From Calliphora vicina (lineage: Eukaryota > Arthropoda > Insecta > Diptera > Calliphoridae): DNA of 64,000 bases. This document shows, in pieces, positions 23,772-34,499 of this stretch. The translations under genes were made by a program, and so were the position numbers. Below the pieces are notes generated by a model, which was not told the origin of the DNA, ran no database searches, and saw nothing but the letters and a program-made list of their open reading frames with translations. Location: assembly GCF_958450345.1 (NCBI RefSeq), contig NC_088783.1:55714395-55778394 (forward strand), written 5' to 3'. Positions within the stretch are counted from its first letter, which is position 1. Every line of letters begins with the position of its first letter.

Positions 23772-24455
23772 AACAAGTAAGAAAGTATGGTCGGTCAAGC
23801 CCGACCATATAATACCCTACACCAAGTAAATGAGTAAAAATATTTTTCGTTTAAAATATCAATAATTTATATTCGTGAGTGATTTTCGGAAGTGGGCCTT
23901 ATATGGGAGCTATGACCAATTATAGACCGATCACCATAAAATTATTTATGTTGAATTTTTTGTATATACCAACATTTTTAAGTGATTTAAGCACGCTAAA
24001 GTGATTTTCGGAAGCGGGTCTATATAGGAGCTATGACTAATTATGGACCGATCGTAACAAAATTTGGTGACATGAATTATGTATATATAAAACTTATTTG
24101 GAACCAAATTTGTGTAGATACATACATAAAGTAAACATTTATGACCGATAAAGTCCAATTTCGAGAGGACATTTGTATGGGGGCTAGGTGAAATAATGGA
24201 CCGATTTCAGCCAGTTTCAATAGGCTTCGTCCTTGGGCCGAAAAAATTATATGTACCAAATTTTATCGAAATTTTACATGGACATCCAGCAAACCAGCTA
24301 GCCAGGCGGACGGACAGACATCGTTTAATCGACTCAAAAAGTGATTCTAAGTCGATCGGTATACTTTAAGGTGGGTGTTAGATCAATATATTTGGGCGTT
24401 ACACACATCTGCACAAACGCATTGTACCCTCCCCACTATGGTGGTGTAGGGTATA
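23772..24455 (-). mobile_element. INE-1-like repeat, family 1
   Basis: A full-length-looking copy on the minus strand. The left edge AAACAAGTAAGAAAGTATGG leads into the stem GGTCGG TCAAGC CCGACC and then ATAATACCCTACACC. The right edge is CCACTATGGTGGTGTAGGGT. The GTCY block is at about 24305-24320 as the complement (GGCGGACGGACAGACATCG). Short frames in it are not genes. Confidence 0.85.
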
Positions 24456-24628
24456 AAAAATAAAAAAGACAATAAAAATCGAAAAATAAAGAAGAAAAAA
24501 ACTACAAAAAAGAAAATAAAGAAAGCAAAGTAATTATCTAAAACAGTAACTAATGGTTTTAGATAATTACCATACATCATACAATTTACATATTTTTCCA
24601 AGCCTTTTGACAAAATCAAAACTACTTA

Positions 24629-24780
24629 GACCCCTTTCACACTAGGCAATTTAGTTGCGCAAGTCTCTTGTGTTTGTTGATGCCAGAGGTAATGTTGGGT
24701 TGAGGAGAAGAAAATGTTCATGCTGTTTTCTTGTTGGGCAAGAGACTTGCGCAACTAAATTGCCTAGTGTGAAAGTGGTC
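24629..24780. mobile_element. Harbinger-like MITE, 152 bp
   Basis: Inverted repeats of 42 bp with one mismatch: the left begins GACCCCTTTCACACTAGG, the right, inward, begins GACCACTTTCACACTAGG. TTA lies on both sides (24626-24628 and 24781-24783). The 3-bp TTA duplication and the purine-rich start fit PIF/Harbinger MITEs. The middle is GC-richer than the surroundings. Confidence 0.8.
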
Positions 24781-24862
24781 TTATATATAAAATATATATT
24801 ATATTGAAAATATTTTAGCAATAATTCTTTCTGTGTACCGCATTTTTAAGTCATACACCCGA

Positions 24863-26586
24863 CACATAAAGTCTCATTAAATAATTATTGATTGAAAGAT
24901 TTTAGATTCAAAAGTATTTATAACCTACACCACCATAGGTATGATGTTTTTAACGTGCAAAAACATTTTCCCAACACACACTTTAAACTGTGTACCTTCT
25001 GCGTTGATTAAGTGAACCCCTTGTGCTCTAAGCCCCTCATATGTATTAAGCTCTCATAAATATATAAACTATACAGCACAAATATATTACCGATAAGTCC
25101 ATAATTTACAAATGCACAATATAAGGACGATCCTTTAAATTAATATTTATTTTAAATTTTTCTTTTTTTCCTCTTTTTTTGTATTAAAACTTTTCGGTTT
25201 TTTTCAAAAATTTAAATTTTTTGTGACCAGAAGTTGTACTATTTTTAATATTTCTTTATATTCAATACCAAAAATAGTATCCATTTCAAATACGATTTAT
25301 TTAAATATTTTCAAATTAAATACAAAATATTATTGGTTTTTCCTTAATGCTATTTTTGGTTTATTTATTAAAAAATGAGGATGAATGTGTTACAAAAAAT
25401 ATCAAATTGAATTAATTAGATTTTAACAATATAAACAATTTTTCGAAATATAAAAACACATATTTTAATAGAAACATATTAAACATAAAATTTCTACTAT
25501 AAATAAAATACATACATATTATTTGAATTAAGACTTACCATATGGCAGAAAAAATTCCATACAAATATTTGCAAATGTATGCGCTTTTCAACACTATAGA
25601 GTTCCAGAAAAAAAAACTGTTGCTTCCTAAAAATTACACTCAGTCACCAAAACCCCCCAGCATAATAATTATTATTCCCATCACATAAAATAATAACAAT
25701 TATCATTAGCAACTTCATTATTAACAACATTTCAAATATTGTAGCAATTTCCTTAGCAACTGTTGCTCATACCATTAGCAACAGGTAAAGCAACAGTTGA
25801 AAAAAATTGCAAAACAATGAGCGTAAAACAATTTCAAAACTATTTAAAATGAGAGAATTTACAAATACATATATATTCAAAACTCTGAAAGAGTGTAAAT
25901 AATTGCAAATGTATAAGTGAGTATAAACTGGAAATTGACTTTATAACCTTTGACACACCAATACAATTGAAGAAACGAGTATGCGCAATGAATAATAAAA
26001 TGATTTTAAAGATAAAATTCTGAGATTTATCCTTAAATTTAAAAGATTTATACAATCTTAAATATAATATTAAAATTTAACTATTTGCTAGCAATACATA
26101 TGAAGCTTAACTAACAAGCTCTTAAATTAACAGCAAACATTTTCATCTCTACGCCCCTGCTTTTTTTCCAAATGTATTAGTGAGTCTCACATATACTAAT
26201 GCATTTTTATTTGACGTATACATACACCACCCATTTTTTATATACAAGAATTTATTGCGGCCTGTTTTGTTTGTATTTCACTTGTTGCAAATATTACTCA
26301 ACTGTTGCATGCAGGTTCGATACCCCTCCTTGAGGTTTCACTTCGTTCCCATTTTTTTCTTGTTTGTTTTTTTGCTTGCTACCTTCTGTGTTTTATGCAC
26401 GGATATCCATTTTAAACGTTTTCTAATTATGTTTAGAACAATTTAATTTAGTTAGAGATTTAAGCAGATTTTATTTTTTCAGGGTAAAATTTTAAGAAAA
26501 ACATCAAAGTTTAATAAAATTTATTAAATTATATTAACAATGTTTGTGTGTTGTAAAGATGTTTGAAGGATGTGTACGAAACATTT
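24863..26586. other. AT-rich stretch without recognisable gene
   Basis: The first 250 bp hold scraps of INE-1-like family 1 (ACCTACACCACCATAGG at 24923, CTTGTGCTCTAAG at 25020). The rest is unassigned AT-rich DNA. An 88-residue frame at 26180-26446 is hydrophobic and lacks motifs. Confidence 0.4.
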
Positions 26587-26965
26587 AAGAACAAGGAAGA
26601 GAGCTATATTCGGCTTTGCCGAATTTTATATACCCTTCACCAAATTATACTTCAAAATAAAAATTTTAAATATTTTTAGGTAAAAATTTTTTTCGTATTT
26701 TTTTTTATTTTTTTAAATTTTTATTAATAAATTTGTTTTTTTTTAATTTTTTAATATTTAGCGAAAAAAACTTTTGGTGAAAAAAAAATTCGGGTTAAAA
26801 AATGGTTTTTCCGATTTTGACCCATTGTAGGTCTTTGAAATATCTATTATTAGATATCCATATTGTCTATACTGATCCAGATATAGGAAAAAACTTGGTC
26901 AAAAATCGAGTTTGTCCTGGTTTTTTCCTTATATCTCAGCCATTTGTGTGAAGAGTACTGACCAA
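26587..26965 (-). mobile_element. INE-1-like repeat, family 2, truncated
   Basis: The left edge has the stem TTCGGC TTT GCCGAA followed by TTTTATATACCCTTCACC. Then come a long T-rich tract, ATCCATATTGTCTATAC and TCCTTATATCTCAGCCATTT, matching 50297-50720. It breaks off at about 26965 before the GTCY block. Confidence 0.7.
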
Positions 26966-27719
26966 TACATTATTTTAAACCGGTAAAGCCACAAATAGAC
27001 ATTTAAATAAATGTCACTAAAATAGCGAGTAATAGTTATAATAACTCATTTATAGTAAAGACTCGCTGACATCTATGGGGACTTGAGTCGGTTATGGTCC
27101 GCTCTGTAGATTATTTGGTAGAGTGATTAATTTCTTAAAATTTTAAATATAAATTATTTGTCTGATATATGTATGGTTCATTATGGACCAATCCTCATGA
27201 AGGATGTTAGAAGGATTTAGGTCCATACAAAACTTGTTTATGCCCAATTTCATCGCGATATCATTTACTATACGACTATTATAAATGTTGATGTAATTTT
27301 ATGAGGGGGACTTTGTACGTAGACTAGGGACAAACGTTGCCTGATCTTCGCCATACTTTACAGTTTAATTTCAGAGTACTTAGAACTAATTTATGTATCA
27401 GGATTGCCGCATAATCGACATATATGTGACTGCTCAAACAGTACACCGGGGAAACATTTGTATAGGGGCTAGGTGAAATCATATACTGATATTAATATTT
27501 TCAATGCCTAATAAAAGAGAGTATTCGTGGTAAATTTTAGCATGCTACATCCTAGTGTTTTAAACATCCATACAGACGGACAGACGGATGGACATATCCC
27601 CTATACTTTTTGATGATGTACTGAGTACTTAATAATATAAATTTTTCCCGATACCCAATACCAGAAAGTAACTACAGAATATTTTTAATGACAATAAGAA
27701 TAAAAATTCAGTGAAAATT
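26966..27719. repeat. Probable relic of an INE-1-like repeat
   Basis: It contains GTTATGGTCCGCTCTG, GGGGCTAGGTGAAATCATA and the complement of a GTCY run (CAGACGGACAGACGGATGGA at 27573), in the order seen in family 1 minus-strand copies. Ends are not identifiable. Confidence 0.45.
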
Positions 27720-28105
27720 TAGCGCAAGACCAAGAATTGGATACATTTATCATGGAAGATTGTTGTAAAACTCAACAAGAGCTTGCAAAACCATTGGAAG
27801 CTACTCAAAGAGAAACCGTAATATTCCATCATGACAACGCTCGGCCACGTTTGGGAAGTTTTTCCACACACACTTTGTATTTCAGACCGTGCCCCGCCCG
27901 ACTACTATTTGTGTCGATCGATGCCTAATGCTCTCTCCGGAATACGCTCTTGTCTTCAGAAAATGAGCAGTTTTTTTTTGGCTCGAAATCCATATGTTGC
28001 CAGAAGGAACAGAATACTTTGAAGAAATTTATATTGTAGAAATGTTTCCAAACATAAGCTAAAGATTTGGAAAAATCACTCATTTTTAAATCATACACCT
28101 AATAT
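27720..28105 (+). pseudogene. mariner (Mos1-like) remnant, internally deleted
   Basis: It begins in the DNA-binding half (FIMEDCCKTQQELAKPLEAT, 27747-27806), then joins directly to RETVIFHHDNARPR (27809-27850), skipping about half of the transposase including the first catalytic aspartate. Then follow PARLLFVSIDA/DYYLCRSMPNAL in shifted frames and LPEGTEYFEE-like sequence at about 28010. The 3' terminal repeat CATTTTTAAATCATACACCT is at 28083-28102. The second aspartate (HHDNARP) is intact. Confidence 0.85.
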
Positions 28106-28199
28106 TATTTAAATATACTAAGACAATAGTATAAGAAAATACTCAATCTTTGAACTTGAGGCACAACCCTTTAGCATTTGCCAAATTTAAAACAATGCA
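28106..28199. other. Short AT-rich gap
   Basis: Nothing recognised between the two transposase remnants. Confidence 0.4.
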
Positions 28200-28815
28200 A
28201 ATTATGATCAGTATACTCTGGCAAATCATCATGTCATTGATTGCGCAACTTATAGACGACTGTTTTATCGCAAAATTGTATTCAGCGATGAGGCTCAGTT
28301 TCAGCTTACCACATATGGAGTGAGAAAAATGCTCCATTTGTTGCGGTTTACACGCTGAATCTTCATCGGACCTTATTTCTTCAAAAATGATGCCATAGCT
28401 AGCGTTACGGTAGCTACAGCACCATGATCAATGATTATCTGTTTGAAAATATGGATTATCCTTGCGGAATGTGGTTTCAACAGGATGGTGCTAAGTGTCA
28501 TATGGTGACCGCATAACTTGATTTCTAGGAAAGGACCTGTCAATTGGCCTCCAAGATTGTAAGATTTGACAACTCTCGATTATTTTCTGTAGAGCCACGT
28601 AAAGTCACTGGTTTATGCTGATAATCCAGCAACAATTGACGCCATGGAGGCCAACATTGTTCTTGATATTCGTGACATACGGCCAGCAATGATCGACAAA
28701 GTGGCACAAAATTGGACGTCCAGAATGCTCTTCGCCAAGAACAACGGCGGTGGCCATCTGACTGATATAATTTTCAAATGTTAATGCCATGTACTGATCT
28801 TTAGAATAAAAAAAT
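28200..28815 (+). pseudogene. DUF4817-type transposase remnant
   Basis: Blocks in order: FYRKIVFSDEAQFQL (28270-28315), which holds the first catalytic aspartate; IGPYFFKNDA (28366-28395); CGMWFQQDGAKCHMVTA (28468-28517) with the second aspartate; a damaged RTCQLAS region; YADNPATIDAMEANI-like sequence (28618-28660); and the conserved tail KVAQNWTSRMLFAKNNGGGH followed by LTDIIFK (28700-28780). Reading frames change at least three times and stops are present. It belongs to the same family as the remnants at 20216-20960 and 49615-49925. Confidence 0.85.
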
Positions 28816-28902
28816 GGTTTCAAGTTCTATCGTTAATCGGCCTTATTTTTTGGGTTCCTGAGAATAGAGAATACAATGGTAACGAAGGTGTAAAATGATA
28901 TA

Positions 28903-28989
28903 CAGTGCCGAACTTAAGTATTGGCACAGGATGCTCATTGTACTTTAAGGTCGATCTAAAGACCGTATTGTTGACATTTCTAATAAAAA
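28903..28989 (+). repeat. Isolated Tc1-like terminal sequence
   Basis: TA followed by CAGTGCCGAACTTAAGTATT and GGCACAGGATG is a typical Tc1-family terminus. No transposase or opposite end follows before the INE-1-like repeat begins at 28990. It resembles, without matching, the GAACAAAATTATTGGCACA motif of the Tc1 element downstream. Confidence 0.5.
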
Positions 28990-29720
28990 TCAAGTAAGAA
29001 AGTATGGTCGGTCAAGCCCGACCATATAATACCCTACACTAAGTAAATTAGCAAAAACATTTTTCATTTAAAATATTAATAATTTATATTGGTGAGTAAT
29101 TTTCGGAAGTCGGCCTTATATGGGAGATATGACCAATTATTGACCGATCACCATGAAATTAGGTCGTATGATTTATGTCTATATGAAAGTTATTTGTGTT
29201 GAATTTTGTGTGCATATCAACATTTTTAAGAGATTTATGCAAGGTAAAGTAATTTACGGAAGCAGGTCTATATGGGGGCTATGAGTAATTATGGACCGAT
29301 CATAACAAAATTTGGTGACATGAATTCTGTATATATAAAACTTATTTGGAGCGAATTTTGTGTAGACACATGTATAAATTAATGATTTATGACCGATAAA
29401 GTACAATTTCGGGAGGACATCTGTATGGGGGCTAGCTGAAATAATTGACCGATTTCAGCCAGTTTCAACAGGCGTCGTACTTGGTCCGATAAAATGATGT
29501 GTACTGAATTTAATCGACATATCTTCAAAATTACCACCAGTACTTTGCGCACAAGGTTTACATGGACAGACAACCAGCCAGCCAGACGGACGGACATCGT
29601 TTAATCGACTCAGAAAGTTATTCCGTATACTTTAAGTTGGGTGTTAGACTAATATTTTTGGGCGTTGCAAACATCTGCATAAACGCATTATACCCTCCCC
29701 ACTATGGTGGTGTAGGGTAT
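28990..29720 (-). mobile_element. INE-1-like repeat, family 1
   Basis: Both edges are preserved: CAAGTAAGAAAGTATGGTCG with the GGTCGG...CCGACC stem at the left, and CCACTATGGTGGTGTAGGGT at the right. GTCY complement at about 29573-29596. The right edge touches the end of the Tc1 element. Confidence 0.85.
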
Positions 29721-31142
29721 AAATATATTTATCAGATAGTTTGATGAATTTCCTAAAAATACCAAAATACCACCTAATTCATTTCAACAATTTTATAATA
29801 TTATTTACTAATAATAAAAGAAAACGAAAAATTACCTAATTCCGTCGAACAAAATTATTGGCACATTTAACCAAATTCTTCAAATTTTGTCGATATATCC
29901 ACTTTTTTCTTAGAAAATGACATTTTATCTTCTTTTATTTAACTGTTTTCATTTCTAAAACTGTTAATGTCAATTTGTAAAAAATTGAAAACAACAGACT
30001 CTGAATCAAAAAAAAAGAAAACAACAGAATCTGAGCGTAAAATCATCCTTCACTTGTACAATCAAGGAAAATCATATGCTGAGATTGTAGATATTATAGA
30101 AAGGAGCCGTTTTACAATTCGGAGTATCGTGCAACGTTTTAAGGGAGCATCACCACTTGAAAGTGATAAACATACAGGTCGTACTAGATACTTAAGTGAG
30201 CGTAATGCAGACATATAATCAAAAAGGTCAAGTTATGTCCAAAAATATCTTCAACACAGGTTGCTGCAGAAATTAAAGAAGAGTTTGGGAAAGATGTTCA
30301 TGTAGCAACAGTCAGAAAAGTGCTTCAGAACACAAACTATAGTTGTCGTATTGCTAGATGTAGACAATTTATTTCATCTGGGAACCAAAAGAAGCATTTA
30401 GAATATGCCGTTTAGAAATTTACATAAACCACATGATTTTTGGCACCAACTGCTATTCTTTGATGAAAACAAATTTAATATTTTTCGCTCTGATGGCCGT
30501 CAAACGGTATGGAGAAAACCCAATAAAGAGCTGGAAAAACTAAATATTGCTTCAACAGTAAAACATGGTGGTGGAGAGGTAATTATGTGGGGTTGTATGT
30601 CCACTGCAGGGGTTGGTGAGCTGGTGTTCATGGACGAAATAATGGACTTAATGAAATATATGGATACACCTCAGAAAAAGTGCAGAAAAGTTAAATTTAC
30701 CATTTTCTTTCACTTTTCAACATGACAATAACCCTAAACATTCGGCCTATTCTGGACGTATGTGGCTTTCATACAATGTTTCGCATATCCTACAACACCC
30801 TCCACAATCTCCGGATCTCAACCCAATAGAGCATCTGTGGGAAGAGCTAGATAAGCGAGTGAAAAAGGCATTAGTTGAAGAATTGCAAAGTATTGGATCA
30901 GATATCACAAACAAGTTGGTGGATTTATGCCTAAGCTACTGGAGGCAGTTATAAAACAAAAATAACTTGCAACTAAATATTTCTTCCTAAATCAAATGAT
31001 TTTTTTAGCTTTTAATGAAGTGTGCCAATAATTTTGTTCATTGAAATGAAGTATTTTTTATGTTGTTTTGTTACTAATAAATAATGGTATTAAATTGTTA
31101 TATTTTGTAGGAAATTCATCAATCTATCTGATAAATATATTT
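29721..31142 (+). mobile_element. Tc1 element with long terminal repeats
   Basis: A 1,422-bp unit. The outer inverted repeats start AAATATATTTATCAGATAG on both sides and continue TTGATGAATTTCCTA. A second copy of a shared inner motif (GAACAAAATTATTGGCACA) lies at the inner edge of each arm (29848-29868 and, reversed, 31020-31043), giving the outer-plus-inner repeat layout known from Tc1 elements with IR/DR ends. It contains one broken transposase gene. Confidence 0.85.
29967..30954 (+). pseudogene. Tc1-family transposase (DD34E), frameshifted
   Basis: Encodes a cut-and-paste transposase acting in the nucleus on its own terminal repeats. The first frame from ATG 29967 gives the helix-turn-helix half (TESERKIILHLYNQGKSYAE, then IVQRF). 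It goes out of frame at about 30216, continues as ISSTQVAAEIKEEFG, shifts again near 30400, and then shows the first catalytic aspartate in LLFFDENKFNIFRSDGRQ (30453) and GGGEVIMWGCMS. A third shift leads to HDNNPKHSA (30721) and SPDLNPIEHLWEELDKRVKK (30805). The spacing from the second Asp to the Glu is 34 residues between, so all three catalytic residues survive. Total length is about 330 codons, normal for Tc1. Because only about three indels disable it, this is a fairly recent copy. Confidence 0.9.
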
Positions 31143-31159
31143 TTGTGTTAAAAATCACT

Positions 31160-31515
31160 ACAATATGGCCTTTAAAAATGCGGGATTTACAATTGGTGGC
31201 GTATCTTTTGAACGCGGTTTTAGTTTTTAAGAACTTATATGTCATTTTGAAGGGTACATATGTATCTGTCATTTAGTATCACTTAGTTATTAAACATTAT
31301 AGTGTAAACAACACAGTTCTTTAATTTGAAAAAGTTCCGCAGAACTTTGGCTTGTTTTGGTCTTGGACTCAAAAGATTAACAGTTCTTTTGGCTTGGAAT
31401 CCATAAGTCGCCAGAACGATGTGAAAAGGTCATAGCTAACAATTGCCATTACTTTGAATAAAATTATATTTTAAAAGTTTTTTAAAATAAAAACTAAAAA
31501 GTCATACAACGACAG
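31160..31515 (+). mobile_element. Internally deleted mariner (MITE-like), about 355 bp
   Basis: The 5' end (CTTTAAAAATGCGGGATTTA, then GGCGTATCTTTTGAACGCGG) and 5' untranslated part run to about 31320. They join the 3' part (GGAATCCATAAGTCGCCAG, AAGGTCATAGCTAACAATTG) and the tail to GTCATACAACG at 31510. Nearly the whole transposase is missing, leaving only both ends. Confidence 0.8.
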
Positions 31516-32166
31516 ATAAATAACTCCAGATTTGAATGGCGTTTCAGATACTTTTAAGATTAATTTGTAATGTACTTAGTAAGGCCTATAACCTATATTA
31601 TGTAATTTTTAAAGTGTATTTTCACTGAAAAACATTTACAATACTTTGTAATAGCAATATTTCTTTTTTATTTACTCCTTACCCACCTACAAGTTTTCCT
31701 GTAACATTTTTTACTCTACCATTTACCTTAAATTTCAACTCTTTGCAAAACTATGTATATTAAACATAAGTAACTATCTTTAAGAATAAAACGAATATTG
31801 ATTTAAGAAACTACAAAATATTTACTAAATTTTATTTCTTACTTTTATATACTTATTTTACACAAAAAAAAAAAAAAAATGATAGATCCTGGCAGACATA
31901 ATATGTGGACATAGAAAACTTCTAAATGCAAAAAAAATTATAATAAAAAATATACAATGAGAAAAAAACATAAAAAATATATATGTATGTGTATGTACAT
32001 ATGATCTCACGAGGATATTATTGATAAAGTCCAGAAGGATAAACAACAACAATATAGACATGTGTGTAAACACACACATAAAGCTGGGTCTGCAATAAAA
32101 TTGTTTTCAATGCATTGCAAATAAAAAAAGAAAAAATTAAAGAAGTATTTTGCATAATATAATGTA
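31516..32166. other. AT-rich stretch without recognisable gene
   Basis: Includes poly-A at 31863-31879 and AT/GT simple tracts. Frames of 60-75 residues on the minus strand at 31858-32210 are low-complexity. Confidence 0.4.
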
Positions 32167-32898
32167 CCCAGTATGCAAAATGATTCGAAGTTATATCGAA
32201 AATGAATCATTTTTTCGTAAAATTTTATCGATATCGACTTCGATATAATGTCGAGAATGTGCGTGTTTTCCTAAGTAGAGTGCAGAGCGATAAAGAGTCG
32301 AAAATTGTTTATTATTCTGATTCTAATTTTTATCGATATACTATACCTTTTTCGGTATTAAAAATGTTATAAAATGAATCGATTTCGATTAAATATATGA
32401 ACAATTTCGTATACTTTATACCATCGAGCAATTTCTTCTTGAAATAATGCATATTCAATACCTTTATTATTAGCCAATAATGTTGCGTTAGATGTGTTTT
32501 CATTTTCAAATGCAATAAGCTCTGCACATATCTCTGATGTTTGCTGATTTTGAAGATTCGAATTGTCAAAAACAACATCAATAATTGGCTGCGCTTTTCT
32601 TTTAAGGCGTCTTCGATCCATTTTTCGTGTTAAACTATATTTTTATGAATATGTTATTGATAGGATAAGAAATAAAATTTTATTTTCTCACAAATTGTAT
32701 ATGAATTTGTCAATTTGTGAAAAAATAAAATTTGACATTAAAAAAAACTCGAACATTATTCGCCATTTCTACAAAATATTAAAATACGATATTCTAAAAA
32801 ATGTAGATTGGATAGAGCATCATAATAAATTCATATTTTCGATTTTAATTCGAAATAAGTTCGATAAAAAGAACTGACTCGAAATGTTGCATACTGGG
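32167..32898. mobile_element. TA-flanked inverted-repeat element with a short minus-strand frame
   Basis: Ends CCCAGTATGCAA (left) and, inward from the right, CCCAGTATGCAACATTTCGA, flanked by TA on both sides (32165-32166 and 32899-32900). Sub-terminal TCGA/ATCGATATCGA motifs recur near both tips. A minus-strand frame 32621-32367 begins MDRRRLKRKAQPIIDVVFDN and continues QQTSEICAELIAFENEN, which is less AT-biased in residue content than the surrounding frames. It could be the start of a transposase or DNA-binding protein gene cut short, but I do not recognise it. The TA duplication fits Tc1/mariner-related elements. Confidence 0.6.
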
Positions 32899-33046
32899 TA
32901 TGGATTTATATAAATTTCTAATAATAAAAAAAAACGTTAGACATTTTAAGGTTGAGATGATATAAATACTGTAAGGAATTTGTTATAAAGACAAATTTAA
33001 AATGATTTTAAGAAGATGATTGAAAAGCATAAAATTCAAGGTTCAT
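32899..33046. other. Short AT-rich gap
   Basis: No feature recognised. Confidence 0.4.
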
Positions 33047-33297
33047 GCACAAAGAAAACATATTCGTGATAGCAACCGAATTTGTAGCCAATCGAATGAT
33101 TCTATCTTAGTGACCGAATTTTACAGTTGTGACTACAATATTTTGTAAGGTGTAACTAAAGTTTGGTTGCCTCAACTGAAATTTTTCTTTATCAACTGAC
33201 TTTCTGTTGTTAGAACTGAAAAATTCTATGTGTGCAACCGAATCATTCGATTGGCAACAAATTCGGTTGCTATCACGAATCTGTTTTCTCTGTGTGT
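33047..33297. mobile_element. Foldback MITE, about 250 bp
   Basis: Arms of about 55 bp read GATAGCAACCGAATTTGT and CCAATCGAATGATTC, left at 33047-33105 and reversed at 33236-33297. The centre has further GGTTGC/GCAACC pairs. Tips resemble ACACAGAGAAAAC. No coding capacity. Both arms differ only at a few positions. Confidence 0.75.
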
Positions 33298-33610
33298 GAA
33301 TTTAATTTGAAATTTTTTTTAGTCCGCAAAAAAAAATACAAAAGCAGGGCAAAAATTTTAATTTGCTACTTAGATGTAGTTAAAATTAATAAATAAATAC
33401 AAAATTGTCATAGAATAACTATTGTTTTATTGGTTACTATTCAGTGTATCTCATGTTGTGGTCGAAATGTATTGAGAGAATTATTTATTTAATGTTATGT
33501 TAAAAATTTTTTTTAATAATTTCTCATAAAATGTACGTTTTTGTCCACACTGAGATGAGCTCTAATAGTGGAGCTTGTAATAGTTAAGATATTCATATGT
33601 CTATGTTAAG
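33298..33610. other. AT-rich stretch without recognisable gene
   Basis: Nothing identified. Confidence 0.4.
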
Positions 33611-34316
33611 ACAAGTAAGAAAGTATGGTCGGTCAAGCCCGACCATATAATACCCTACACTAAGTAAAAGAGCAAAAAAAATGTTTCTTTTAAAATTTCA
33701 ATAATTTATATTTTTGAGTGATTTTCGGAAGTGGGGTTATATGGGGGCTATGACCAATTATGGACCGACCACCATGAAATTAGGTCGTGTGATTTACGTC
33801 TATATTAAAGTTAACTATGTTGAATTTTGTGTGTTTACCAAGATTTTTAAGCGATTTATGCACGTTAAAGTGATTTTCGGAAGCGGGTCTATATGGGAGC
33901 TATGACTAATTATGGACCGATCGTAACAAAATTTGGTGACATGAATTTTGTGTATATAAAACTTATTTGGAGCGGAATTTGTGGAGATACATGTATAAAT
34001 TAAACATTTATGACCGATAAAGTCCAATTTCGGGAGAACATTTGTATGGGGGCTAGGTGAAATAGTGGACCGATTTCAGCCAGTTTCAATAGGCTTTGAT
34101 TGAAATATCTTCAAAATTGCGACCTGTACTCTGCGCTCAAGGTTTACATGGACAGCCAGCCAGCCGACCAGACCGACGGACATCGCTTAATCGACTCAGA
34201 AAGTAATTCTAAGTCGATCGGTATACTTTAAGGTGGGTGTTAGACTAATATTTTTGGGCGTTACAAACATCTGCACAAACGCATAATACCCTCCCCACTA
34301 TGGTGGTGTAGGGTAT
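33611..34316 (-). mobile_element. INE-1-like repeat, family 1
   Basis: Left stem GGTCGG TCAAGC CCGACC at 33628-33645 with ATAATACCCTACAC following. Right end CTATGGTGGTGTAGGGTAT. GTCY complement is at about 34155-34185 (CAGCCAGCCGACCAGACCG). Frames within are not genes. Confidence 0.85.
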
Positions 34317-34499
34317 AATAAGAATACGATATAAAGTTTTGTTCTAAATTTATTGGTTCAGAAGATACATATGGCTTCAAAATGTTTTTTCTTTCCAAAA
34401 TGTTCGAATTTCAAAAAGTTACTGATATCTGTCTGGCTTTTTATTAAAGTAGATGAAGGTGCATTTTAAATTTTGAGAAATTAAATGAAAATGTGCAAT

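Larger units (their letters stand above)
23454..24836. mobile_element. Inverted-repeat element with ACACAGAAAG ends
   Basis: The ends ACACAGAAAGAATT (23454) and AATTCTTTCTGTGT (24836) are exact inverted repeats splitting the mariner 3' end (AAAAAAAAT, then CGCATTTTTAAG). Inside are repeated TTGAATCAAGAAATTT-like runs, an INE-1-like copy and a MITE. Related ACACAGAAA tips are seen at 37672-38166 and 33047-33297. The target duplication is not clear. Confidence 0.7.
22740..24862 (+). mobile_element. mariner (Mos1-like) remnant carrying nested insertions
   Basis: Fragments: EDQELK at about 22742, ELKPRDLEGQLYMSN at 22812-22855, a garbled VIFHHDNARPHVAIPV block at 22865-22915, then after an insertion the PHPLYNPD...YDYYFDRCI block to 23270, and LPKRWESI at about 23350. 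The 3' end GCATTTTTAAGTCATACACC is at 24841-24860, separated from the rest by another insertion. The catalytic core before HHDNARP is missing, so the element was internally deleted before or after insertion. It is interrupted by the MITE 22921-23154 and by the element 23454-24836. Confidence 0.8.
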
